Shown here: piece by piece, positions 55,316 to 64,000 of the stretch | How the letters are laid out: each line of letters starts with the position of its first letter | Position numbering within the stretch: the stretch's first letter is position 1 | Assembly: GCA_034440615.1 (NCBI GenBank) | Contig: JAOTOM010004568.1 | Location: 62,001 to 126,000, forward strand | Length of the DNA stretch: 64,000 nucleotides | Source of the DNA: Ashinkailepas kermadecensis | Taxonomy: Eukaryota; Arthropoda; Thecostraca; Neolepadidae | Reading direction: 5' to 3' | Program-made: the position numbers and the translations under genes | The notes under the pieces: generated by a model | Told to the model about the DNA's origin: nothing | Seen by the model: the letters and a program-made list of their open reading frames with translations, nothing else | Database searches by the model: none

Positions 55316-56570
55316 CTGTGCTAGGCGAACGTCCGGCAGGTTGGAGCCGTGTCGTCTGTGTTAGGCGGGTGTCAGGCAGGTTGGGGCCGCGCCGTCTGTG
55401 TTAGGTGGGTGTTCGGCAGGTTGGAGTAGCGCCGTCTGTGTTAGGGGGGTGTCCGGCAGGTTGGAGCCGCGCCGTCTGTGTTGGGCGGGTGTCTCGGCAG
55501 GTTGGAGCCGCGCCGTCTGTGTTAGGCGGGTGTCCGGCAGGTTGGGGCCGCGCCGTCTGTGTTAGGCGGGTGTCTCGGCAGGTTGGAGCCACGCCGTCTG
55601 TGTTAGGCGGGTGTCCGGCAGGTTGGGGCCGCGCCGTCTGTGTTAGGCGGGTGTCTCGGCAGGTTGGAGCCGCGCCGTCTGTGTCGGGCGGGTGTCTCGG
55701 CAGATTGGAGCCGTGCCGTCTGTGTTAGGCGGGTGTCCGGCAGGTTGGGGCCGCGCCGTCTGTGTTAGGCGGGTGTCTCGACATGTTGGAGCCGCGCCGT
55801 CTGTGTCGGGCGGGTGTCTCGGCAGGTTGGAGCCGCGCCGTCTGTGTTAGGGGTGCGTCTCGGCAGGTGGAGCCGCGCCGTCTGTGTAAGGCGGGCGTCC
55901 GGCAGGTTGGAGCCGCGCCGTTTGTGTTCGGCGGGTGTCTCGCTAAGCTGGACCCGCGCCGTCTGTGTTAGGCGGGTGTCTCGCAAGGTTGGAGCCGCGC
56001 CATCTGTGTTAGGCGGGTGTCCGGCAGGTTGGAGCTGCGCCGTCTGTGTTAGGCGGGTGTCTCGGCAGGTTGGAGCCGCGCCGTCTGTGTTAGGCGGGTG
56101 TCCGGCAGGTTGGAGCCGCGCCGTCTGAGTCGGGCGGGTGTCCGGCAAGTTGGAGCCGCGCCGTCTGTGTTAGCCGGGTGTCTCGCTAGGTTAAAGCCGC
56201 GCCGTCTGTGCTAGGCGGATGTCTCGGCAGGTTGGAGCCGCGCCGTCTGTGTTAGGCGGGTGTCTCGGCAGGTTGGAGCCGCGCCGTCTGTGTTAGGCGG
56301 GTGTCCGGCAGGTTGGAGCCGCGCCGTCTGTGTTAGGCGGGTATCCGGCAGGTTGGAGCCGCGCCGTCTGTGTTAGGCGGGTGTCTCGGTAGGTTGGAGT
56401 GCGTCCGTCTGTGTTAGGCGGGTGTCTCGCTAGGTTAGAGCCGCGCCGTCTGTGTGGGGCGGGTGTCCGGCAGGTTGGAGCCGCGCCGTCTGTGTCGGGC
56501 GGGTGTCCGGCAGGTTGGAGCCGCGCCGTCTGTGTTAGGCGGCGTCTCGGCGGGTGGAGCCGTGCCGTGC
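55316..56570. repeat. 41/42-bp minisatellite, about 30 units
   Basis: Units of GCCGCGCCGTCTGTGTTAGG then CGGGTGTC(T)CGGCAGGTTGGA. Two length types, GTCCGG (41 bp) and GTCTCGG (42 bp), are mixed and locally alternate. Long repetitive frames appear on both strands (127 codons minus, 107 and 104 plus) but have no other coding signs. Confidence 0.95.
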
Positions 56571-57488
56571 AACGATATATGGAGTTTTATGTTTGTACTG
56601 AGGCAAAGAACTTAACATAGCTATCAAAGACGCTCGCTCATCTCTGGTGACTCTTAGCAAACTGCCGAGGATATAAATCAAACACCGTTAGTATCACGGG
56701 AAAAAAAACTTGGGCGAGTGAATTCTACACGTGCGATTACCCTATAACACAATTTTGGACGAAATGCGCAACATAAAGGTGTACGACTATGGTCGATTTG
56801 CTATGGACAGCACAAGCGTTTGGCCTAACGTATATTACGCTAATTTGCAGCTTCTGCTATTTCAGTGCTCATGTTGGTTAAGCTGAACTTATTCAGTTAA
56901 GGCAACATTATCCACTGAGATGGCACCATGGTCTCCTCTAACATGTTAACTAGGTGGGATGCGTCCCACCTAGTGTCGTGAAATACCACCTAGTGGATAA
57001 AAATCCCACCTAGTCAAAGTGAGATTCAACGGAGAAAGCACCCAAAAACAAATTTTAGTATAGTTCCGGTAGTGATCTTTCCTTGGAACGGTGCATTTTC
57101 ACCACGAAGAAAAAAAAGGTAGTAAGTTGGCAACACTTATACTGAGGTCAAAGCGACGAGGAAGGCTCAAATTTGAAATGTTTTGGTGAAAAATGAATGC
57201 TACAAAGTCAGCAATTGGGTGCATTAATGGGACATCACAAAGCCATGACCTAGACTTTACGCACAATACTGAGGAGCGGGACGAGGCGAGCCAGGCTGCG
57301 TGACACGAGTGACGAGAGCTGTATATTCAGTATCGGTCTTTTCTTCGATGTTGCTAAAATGAAGAGACAGATGAAGCTAGATGACTTTGTAAAAAGGGCA
57401 AGGTGTGTAACGTGGTGGGATGTTGATCGGCTTTTCCCAAACCAGGCGACACTACCCCCTTTCCCACGAGAAAACGCTGCAGTTTTCC
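56571..57488. other. unassigned sequence with CCCACCTAGT hairpin and repeats
   Basis: ACTAGGTGGGA (56949-56959) and TCCCACCTAGT (56964-56974) pair around TGCG. Two further (A/C)CCACCTAGT words follow at about 20-bp spacing. TTAA directly precedes the hairpin. No gene. Confidence 0.55.
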
Positions 57489-58115
57489 TCGCCCCCCCCC
57501 CTCCCTCCATACACCCACTGAGAAGTTGTGGGGTCCCCAAGAATCGCATCGGGGTTCGGAAAAAACCGCGCCGGACCCCTTAAAATCCCGCTGGGGCCCC
57601 AAAATTCGTGCCGGGTCCCCTGAAAATCACGTTGAGGGCCCAAAAAGTGCAGTGCCCTGAAAATGTCGCCGGAGTCCCAAATTCGCACTGAGGCCTCTGA
57701 AAATCACATTGGGTGTCTCCCCACCTCCCACCCCCCAAAAAATACGCTCAGTGGACAGTGCACGCTGGAGTGTCCAAAATGTGGGACTCGGACCCCAAAA
57801 AAGTCGTGCCGGGGCATCAGAACGTCGGGCCAACCCCCGAAATCGCGCTTGGAACCCTAGAAGTTTGATCGGCGCCCCTGCAAATCACGTTGGGTGTCGA
57901 GTCGAGGCCGCTAAAACTCGCGCTAGGGATCCAAACAAATGACGCCGGGGCCCAAAAGTCGCACTGGGGCCCACAAAAGTTGCGTCGCAGCCCTTGAGAA
58001 TCATACTGGTGGCCCAAAAGGTCGTGTCGGAGCACCAAAAGTCATAGTTGCCTCCAGGGCTAAAAAAAACCTTTCGGTGGTCGCCGACGAAATTCAATTC
58101 TGGGAAATTGGTCGC
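57489..58115. repeat. array C, second copy, inverted
   Basis: Begins with a C-tract, then GAGAAGTTGTGGGGTCCCCA and AGAATCGCATCGGGGTTCGG, the reverse complement of the array end at 48.8 kb. It continues as units like AAAATCACGTTGAGGGCCC for about 600 bp. Orientation is opposite to the 43-49 kb array. Confidence 0.75.
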
Positions 58116-58935
58116 CGATCAGGAACGGGTCCAATGGAGGGGGGGGGAGAGGAAGTGGCGGCCCTCCATCGGGATTGGATAACATCAAATTTCCGAAACG
58201 TGCTTTTTTAGTTTGCTACTTTTTGAAAATTTGTGTGCCTTCTAGCTTTTCATCGATTTTTTCATCAGCAATAGGTGTCGCTTCGCACCCTGAATAAATT
58301 GTGGCGCGCCAAAAGGAGTGTCCTGCCGATAGGAACTTCTAAATCCGTCACCGTCGCATGCAAGGAAGATACTGAGAGACTGTCTGTAAACCATTTGTCA
58401 TTGACTGTGCAGATGAGCAAAGTCGGTCGGAGACGGTGGGGGATGAACAAAATTTGCTCGAAGACAGCTAAGGATGACACAATCTGGAGTTTGGCACATA
58501 AAGATGAAAAATCCCAAGCGATATTTGGCAATCTGACATCAATTGTTCGCAATCTTCCATCGTGTATATAAGAGATGAAATGCCGAGTCCCATATGAATA
58601 CTTATAATTCCTATTAACTGTTATCTACATCATGTTGCACACAAAACAACGAACATTTAGTCATTGCTGACAGGTACAGTACTTCTATACGTGGATGGTA
58701 GTAACTGAACCAACTAGGAGGCATAAGCCCCTTTGTTTAAGATCTTCTTAAGCACATTTCTCAGCTGGGTACATTTTGTGGAATAAACATGAAAACACGC
58801 TTATATGAATGGTATCCTGGTCCAAATGAATGTCGGTGGTGCATTTCTAAATAGCGTCCTTCAGGAAGAATGATTTGGCTAGACAATATAAGATAAGGCG
58901 CAACTGATATCAACATTTACACCATTGCCTATCAG
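58116..58935. other. unassigned sequence
   Basis: A 98-codon plus frame and a 95-codon minus frame overlap at 58265-58571. Neither has a recognisable domain. Confidence 0.4.
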
Positions 58936-58939
58936 CTAT

Positions 58940-59325
58940 ATCCGTGGCAGTGGCCGCCTCATAGCCACGGCAGTGGCCGTAAGTGCGGCAGTGGTTACAC
59001 CACAGCCGTCACAGTGGCCACCTCACAGGTGCTGCAGCGGTTTCCTCACAGCCATGACAGCGGCGATCTCACGGCCATGACAACGACCGCCTCACAGTCC
59101 TGACAACGGCCGCCTCACAGCCGTGCCAGCGGCCGCCTCACAGTCGCAGCGTGGCCGCCTCACAGCCGTGACAGCGGCCGCCTCACAGCCATAGCAGAGG
59201 CCACCTCACAGTCGTGACAGCGGCCGCCTCACAGCACCAGCAGAGGCCACCTCACAGCCACAGCAGAGGCCGCCTCACAGCCGTGACAGCGGCCGACTCA
59301 CAGGTACGGCAGTGGCCGCCTCCAA
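58940..59325. repeat. short-unit GC-rich minisatellite
   Basis: Variants of GGCCGCCTCACAGCCGTGACAGC recur every 18-22 bp, about 18 times, with CGTGACAGC, CATGACAAC and CATAGCAGA variants. Confidence 0.92.
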
Positions 59326-60829
59326 TAGTCATCACAAGCATCACAAGTAGTCATTTCTACTTCACCATATCTCGAAAGACGAAAAATATGCTAAGTTCTA
59401 AAGATCCCTGGACGACTTGTGGTGGGAGATCACAGTTCCTTCCATCCCCCCCCCCCCTCAATACTTGTGAAGATAAAATTGTTCAAGCGAGGGTTTCTTT
59501 GCAGCACTCTATTATGTGATAGTCTGTGTGTGCCACGTCACGGGCCCACGGCAGGGGCGTTCCGCCGAACAATCAACTGATGTGAGACGTTTTGGTGGTC
59601 AGCACGTGATTTAAGCCAAACATGGCTATATCTGTGCTTGCCACACTTTCAACCACGCCCTCGGCGAGATAAGCCACAGATGCACCACCATTGCCGAGAC
59701 TTGCACTGCGAGCGCAGCAGTTTCTTCAGGACGTGGTAAGCGGCGCGGCCGGTCTCTGGTGGCACGGTGTTGGGAGTAAACACGCTAATGTGCAGGCGAG
59801 ACGCAGCTGCCAGTGCAGTGCCGACGACGCTCCAGGCCGGCGACTCCCGGATGGCGCGCAGGTCACTGACTATGCGGATGTCAATCTTGTAGGATCACTT
59901 CTTGATATTGTTGTACTTTGGAGCAGCCTAGCGAATCCATGCTCATAGTTCGGTTGTTGCAGTGGGGATTCAGTATCAAGGTGAAGGCCGACATCCCCTG
60001 AGCGTGATAAAAGTGAAAACGGTTCATACAAAACGCAATGCATGCGGGGAATTTTATTAATAGGCGACGGTGGGGTAACTGAGATCAACGCTAATAATGC
60101 GAAGTTGAAGTGAAACATTTGGTCGGCCATAAGATATCAAGATATTGCGCCAACGATCCAAGTCTTGCACCATGTTATTGTCCCACTCAGTCGAACATGG
60201 AAGAATATGCAATCGATAGTGATCAGAAAAGGGGTGTATAGCTATACCACCAGATTAGTGACTGCTATGGTTGGAAAGGTAGGATATTCCTGTATTTGCA
60301 GTATCCAGCAAATTATCCTCTTTAGGAAATCTTGCTCATTTTATCCCTTGGAGGTTCGATGGTGCTGTTAGACTATGAACTGCTCTGTGATGTGCTCAAG
60401 ATTAACTGGAAAGTGTAGGGCAATATTCCGATGTGTAAGAGAGTTAGTTTTTGAGCGTCTTGATCCCATATAATTCAGCAATGCCCCTTCGTCATGGCGC
60501 GACAAATACCCGGCTCCGAGACGGCCGTCTGCCGGACATTGGACATTGTACCTCCCCTCCCCTCTCCAGCATCCCAGCGCGCCCGACGTCGCGTCTGCAG
60601 AGGTGACCTCGAACCCCTCCCCATGTCTGAGCGGCGTACCCGACCGCCAGCCCGTACCGCCGCCGTCGTTAATGCTAGATGTAACTGTGTTCACATAAAG
60701 TTATACGTTTGGCCGTCCCGTAACCGTAATTGATATAATACCGTAAACGTAACGCATTGTCACCGCCACTAGAAATAGACTATTTCCCCTTCTAGAAGGC
60801 CGTCGACATGGATGTAAAGTCATGGTGTG
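59326..60829. other. unassigned sequence upstream of gypsy
   Basis: No supported gene. Short frames at 59691-59948 and 60494-60733 lack motifs. The last part may hold the outer edge of the LTR. Confidence 0.4.
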
Positions 60830-61162
60830 CTTCTGCGGCCCTTGACCAATCCGTGAGCGGGGGTCTTCCGGCCGCTAGCGCTCGTGCGCCCCCAAGGCAG
60901 TTCAGCTTGAATACTCTTACAGGTCGGACCGCTGCTCCGCGCGCCCGCTACCCAACTAATTCGGCTTCTAAATTCATAGGAAAGGCAGTATCACGGCTTA
61001 CCTTCCGAGGAGAACGTACTGTACGGTGTCTGGAGTTCTCGTGTGATCGTGGAGTGCTGCAGTGCAATACAGGGCAGCAAAAGGTACTGGTACTATCGTG
61101 ACTGGAGTTATCGCGAACAAGAGGTCGCTAGACTTTCACGTGCCAATAAGGACTTTCCTACA
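60830..61162 (+). repeat. 5' LTR of plus-strand gypsy element (left edge approximate)
   Basis: The right edge is set by TTTCCTACA at 61162 just before the PBS. The last about 60 bp align with the LTR of the minus-strand copy. The left edge is estimated from that copy's length and was not seen directly. The frame 60808-61101 overlapping it is not considered a gene. Confidence 0.5.
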
Positions 61163-61163
61163 A

Positions 61164-61182
61164 GTGATGCCGCGATAACCCG
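61164..61182 (+). other. gypsy primer-binding site, altered
   Basis: GTGATGCCGCGATAACCC lies where the minus copy has GTGGTGCCTGGCGACCC. The TGG that pairs with the tRNA CCA end reads TGA here. Confidence 0.5.
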
Positions 61183-61557
61183 GATTTTTGGCAAAACATT
61201 TTTTTTGCAAACATTTTTTGCGAAACCTTTTTTCTTCGACCTTCTGCAAGCCCAACTAGACCAACACCAACTGGACCTTCAATCACGCCGTTTCAGCACG
61301 GACGAGCAAGAGAACGTCTTCCGCTTCATTTACGTAAGTCCGAGCAAAATCCATCATCCTTTTAAAAATACTAATTTTGGATTTTGACCACCTAAAACGG
61401 TTTTAAAAATTGCATAATTGTGCTGTATACCTACCGTGTTCTGAATACTGTGTGTGGGAACTACTGTGTGAACATCGAGCCGAATTTGAAACATAGAAAT
61501 CTCCACAAAGCGAGCAAATAATTTTGAAAAATATAGAGTAACTTAACGTAACTAAAT
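61183..61557 (+). other. gypsy 5' leader
   Basis: Untranslated leader between the PBS and gag. It shares GTCCGAGCAAAATCC-like and TTTTGACCACC-like blocks with the minus-strand copy. Confidence 0.55.
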
Positions 61558-62649
61558 ATGACTGAGATTTCTACTGATAGATTGGCGGAGTGCTTCAACA
61601 AAATTCGCTTAGAGATGCGCGCACAAGGGATGACCCAGAATATTAAACCTTTTTCTGGAGAAGGTCATAATAAATTAATTGAATGGCTAAGGCATCTTGA
61701 CCAAATTAACTTCAGCATGGGTGACGAACAGATGCAGATTATTTGCATCAAAACTCTCACTGGACCTGCAGCCGAGTTCATGCAGCGCGTATTCGCGGAA
61801 CAACCACTTATGACGTGGGCTCAAATAAAACAAGTCATGCGGGAAAGGTATTCGGACCTTTCGGACAACAAATGCGCTCAGGAGGGTTTGCGAAAACTAC
61901 GTCAGATTCGCAATGAACTGGTACAGAACTACGGGGAGAAATTAATCGCACTGGCACGGGAAGCTTACTCAGATGTCGAAAATCCCACGGTTCAGGAAAC
62001 TCTCATTGATATTTTCAACAAAGGTGTCCAAAGTAGCTCATTGGCAAACAAGCTGTACAGACAGAACTTCCGGACCCTGGAGGAAGCCATCCAGTTTGCA
62101 GTAAAGGAACAGAAGGTAGACAGAGTAATTGAGGTATGCAGAGGCGTACAAAGGCAGGAGCCGATGGAAGTCGACTCAAATCAGCCAGACACAGGAGAGG
62201 ACAAGGTGGAGAAATTGGAAAAACTTATTATGGCAATAGGCCAATCGGTGGAAAAATTAGCGGCAACCAAGCCAGAAACTCAGAAACCACCCAGGGAGAA
62301 CCAACCACAGCCTGGACCACGGGTGTTCCATCCCACCTACCCACGTTACCCACGTCCGCCACGAAACTTCCCTTCAGGACCGCACTATGGACCACCTCAG
62401 TCAGGACCACGCTATGGACCACCTCAGCCAGGACCACACTTTGGACCACCTTAGTCAGGACCCCACTATGGACCACAGCAGCCACGATCTCCTATGGGCC
62501 CCAGAGTATGGAGAGCATCACCTAACACCGACCAGCACCCAGCTTACCGCTGGACTCCCGATGGTAGACCCATCTGTATCAGATGTGCAAAAATTGGCCA
62601 CATTGGAAGGCGATGCCGCTCTCAGCCAATTAGCCAGGCGGAAAACTAA
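61558..62649 (+). pseudogene. gypsy gag polyprotein with one amber codon
   Basis: ATG at 61558 starts a frame with the capsid-like region FSGEGHNKLIEWLRHLDQIN, IICIKTLTGPAAEFMQRVF and RERYSDLSDNKCAQEGLRKL. A proline-rich linker follows with repeated GPPQ(S/P)GP. In that repeat a TAG at 62452-62454 stands exactly where the repeat has CAG (Gln), so it looks like a single C-to-T change. In the same frame the knuckle CIRCAKIGHIGRRC (CX2CX4HX4C) and the end at TAA 62647-62649 follow. Gag would form the particle and bind RNA. Only 298 codons are read before the amber unless it is suppressed. A polymorphism or sequencing error is possible. Confidence 0.9.
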
Positions 62650-64000
62650 TGAGCTCTGTCGCGACTGACCACCGTGATGGAGCTGAGCAAATTCAGACAG
62701 AGGATATACCGAGAAAAATGAGGAAGAATATCAGGAAAAAGCGCGACCCCGAAAAACGTAAACAAAGGTTGGCACGCGTCCAACAAGTCCACATCAAGGC
62801 AAACACGCCCATGGCATGGCTTCACATCGGCGACCAGAAAGCCTATTCTCTAGTGGACACGGGAGCCGATATATCGTTGATTTCAAAAAAATTCTTTGAT
62901 AAAATCGCGGAGAAAAATATTATAAATTTCTCACAGGACCCACGAGATTGCATACCACTGATATCCGCCAGTGGCCATCGCCTGAAAAACATTGGAGTTG
63001 GAACCTTCATGGTGGAGATGAGCAAATTCCGAAAATCTTTCGAATTTCAAATTGTGCAGGTCCTAAAACAGGAGTGCATGTTGGGGAACGATTTTTTGAC
63101 GAAGTTTGGAGCGAAGTTAGACTTTGAAAAGAAAGCCCTCTGCATCGATGGCAACATGATTCCTCTCAGACCACAAAAACAGAACAGTGAACCAACGAGC
63201 TCACTCGTGCGAGTCAAGGAAAGAGTTCACATTCCCGCCAACACTGTCGTGGAATGCCCAGCCTTCATCAACCGTGTCCATCTAGTCGATCAAAACTGTC
63301 ATGTACACTCGCTGGATAACATGCCGCTGATCTCTGAGGAACCTGGCTTGTATATAGCCGAAATAATAGCGAAGCCTGACCAACACAAACGCGTACCAGT
63401 GCGAATTGTCAACACTACAACTCGTGATTTCTCCTTGCACCCAGAGCAGGTGATTGCATTCGCTGAGACTATTGACGATTCTGACTTGGAAAACCTGATT
63501 GACATGACACAGGACATTGAACTGACACCGCCAACCGCTCCCTCTGACCCGCTTGACCAAGCCAAGCTGGCTCACCTGACTGGTGCAGACAAAGACAGAC
63601 TCGAACAACTGTTACGTGCTAACACTGATTTATTTGCCGAGACTGACGCAGATCTTGGAACGACTGATGTCATCAAAATGGACATTGACACTGGAGACAA
63701 CCCGCCGATCCGACAAGCTCCTTACAAAACCCCATTCTCTCAGCGAAAATACGTAGAGGAACAAATTAAAGTGATGTTAGACGCTGGTATCATTGAGGAT
63801 TCAGACAGTCCTTGGGCCGCCCCGATCGTGATCGTTCGCAAGAAGGATGGAGGTAACCGATTCGCGATTGACTTCAGAAAACTAAACAAGGTGACCAAGA
63901 AAAATAGCTACCCACTCCCGCTAATTGAGGACATTCTTGCCTCTCTGGGAGGTGCGAACTTCTTTTCGTCTTTGGACCTGAAAGCTGGATATTGGCAGAT
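62649..64000 (+). CDS. gypsy pol polyprotein (protease and start of RT), runs off the window
   Basis: The frame starts at ATG 62649, overlapping the gag TAA as TAATG, and stays open to base 64000 (at least 450 codons). After a basic N-terminal stretch comes the aspartic protease: SLVDTGADISLIS (about 62855-62890, catalytic DTG intact), then ISASGHRLKNIGVGTF and CMLGNDFLTKFGAKLDF. A linker with NMPLISEEPGLYIAEIIAK follows. RT begins with PIRQAPYKTPFSQRKYVEEQ and reaches SDSPWAAPIVIVRKKDGGNR, FAIDFRKLNKVT and FFSSLDLKAGYWQ (first catalytic Asp). The YxDD loop, RNase H and integrase would lie beyond the window. Stop-start overlap suggests coupled reinitiation or frameshifting; this is inference. 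It is the best preserved coding region here. Confidence 0.93.
   Translation, partial: MSSVATDHRDGAEQIQTEDIPRKMRKNIRKKRDPEKRKQRLARVQQVHIKANTPMAWLHIGDQKAYSLVDTGADISLISKKFFDKIAEKNIINFSQDPRDCIPLISASGHRLKNIGVGTFMVEMSKFRKSFEFQIVQVLKQECMLGNDFLTKFGAKLDFEKKALCIDGNMIPLRPQKQNSEPTSSLVRVKERVHIPANTVVECPAFINRVHLVDQNCHVHSLDNMPLISEEPGLYIAEIIAKPDQHKRVPVRIVNTTTRDFSLHPEQVIAFAETIDDSDLENLIDMTQDIELTPPTAPSDPLDQAKLAHLTGADKDRLEQLLRANTDLFAETDADLGTTDVIKMDIDTGDNPPIRQAPYKTPFSQRKYVEEQIKVMLDAGIIEDSDSPWAAPIVIVRKKDGGNRFAIDFRKLNKVTKKNSYPLPLIEDILASLGGANFFSSLDLKAGYWQ

Overview
The window looks like repeat-dominated nuclear DNA of an animal, most likely an arthropod. It holds no bacterial or phage gene arrangement and no rRNA, CRISPR array or operon. 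Almost every protein-like segment belongs to a transposable element: I-type non-LTR retrotransposons with RNase H, Ty3/gypsy LTR elements, hAT DNA transposons, and two poorly known transposase-like families. No host gene could be supported. The clade (for example arachnid, myriapod or crustacean) cannot be fixed from this sequence alone.

Layout. 0-14 kb: minisatellites (44, 29 and 93 bp units), a decayed transposase-like ORF (4.0-4.6 kb, minus), a LINE reverse transcriptase end (4.6-5.5 kb, plus), an I-like LINE end (5.9-7.4 kb, minus), a TTAA-flanked non-autonomous element called family B here (8.0-8.8 kb), a tRNA-like SINE head (9.8 kb), a GC-rich island (10.5-11.5 kb) and a second transposase-like relic (13.3-14.0 kb). 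14.8-21.3 kb: a long I-type LINE on the minus strand (ORF1 with zinc knuckles; ORF2 with endonuclease, RT and RNase H). Its RT is split by a 0.9 kb TTAA-flanked element, family A. 22.6-23.2 kb: an 82-bp satellite. 23.2-27.6 kb: a complete hAT element bounded by a perfect 8-bp target-site duplication. Its transposase has an apparent first exon, an intron with a 42-bp minisatellite, one stop and one frameshift. 31.7-39.8 kb: a 47-bp minisatellite, a LINE endonuclease, a gypsy fragment, then LINE RT and RNase H. 41.0-43.0 kb: second copies of A and B. 43.3-48.9 kb: a long degenerate array (family C) of about 21-bp half-units in a roughly 42-bp dimer, split by a second hAT element with a perfect 8-bp TSD. 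49.7-53.7 kb: a decayed gypsy element on the minus strand. 55.3-56.6 kb: a 41/42-bp minisatellite. 57.5-58.1 kb: an inverted, shorter copy of array C. 58.9-59.3 kb: a GC-rich minisatellite. From about 60.8 kb to the window end: the youngest-looking gypsy copy, with one amber codon in gag and a pol frame open to base 64000.

The genes do not form a host pathway; each is part of a self-mobilising element or its remains. The most unusual material is non-coding. Families A and B have G-tract inverted ends next to TTAA, and A keeps a dense set of AGGTCA/TGACCT motifs in both long copies. Array C has a sharply conserved terminus in two distant copies.
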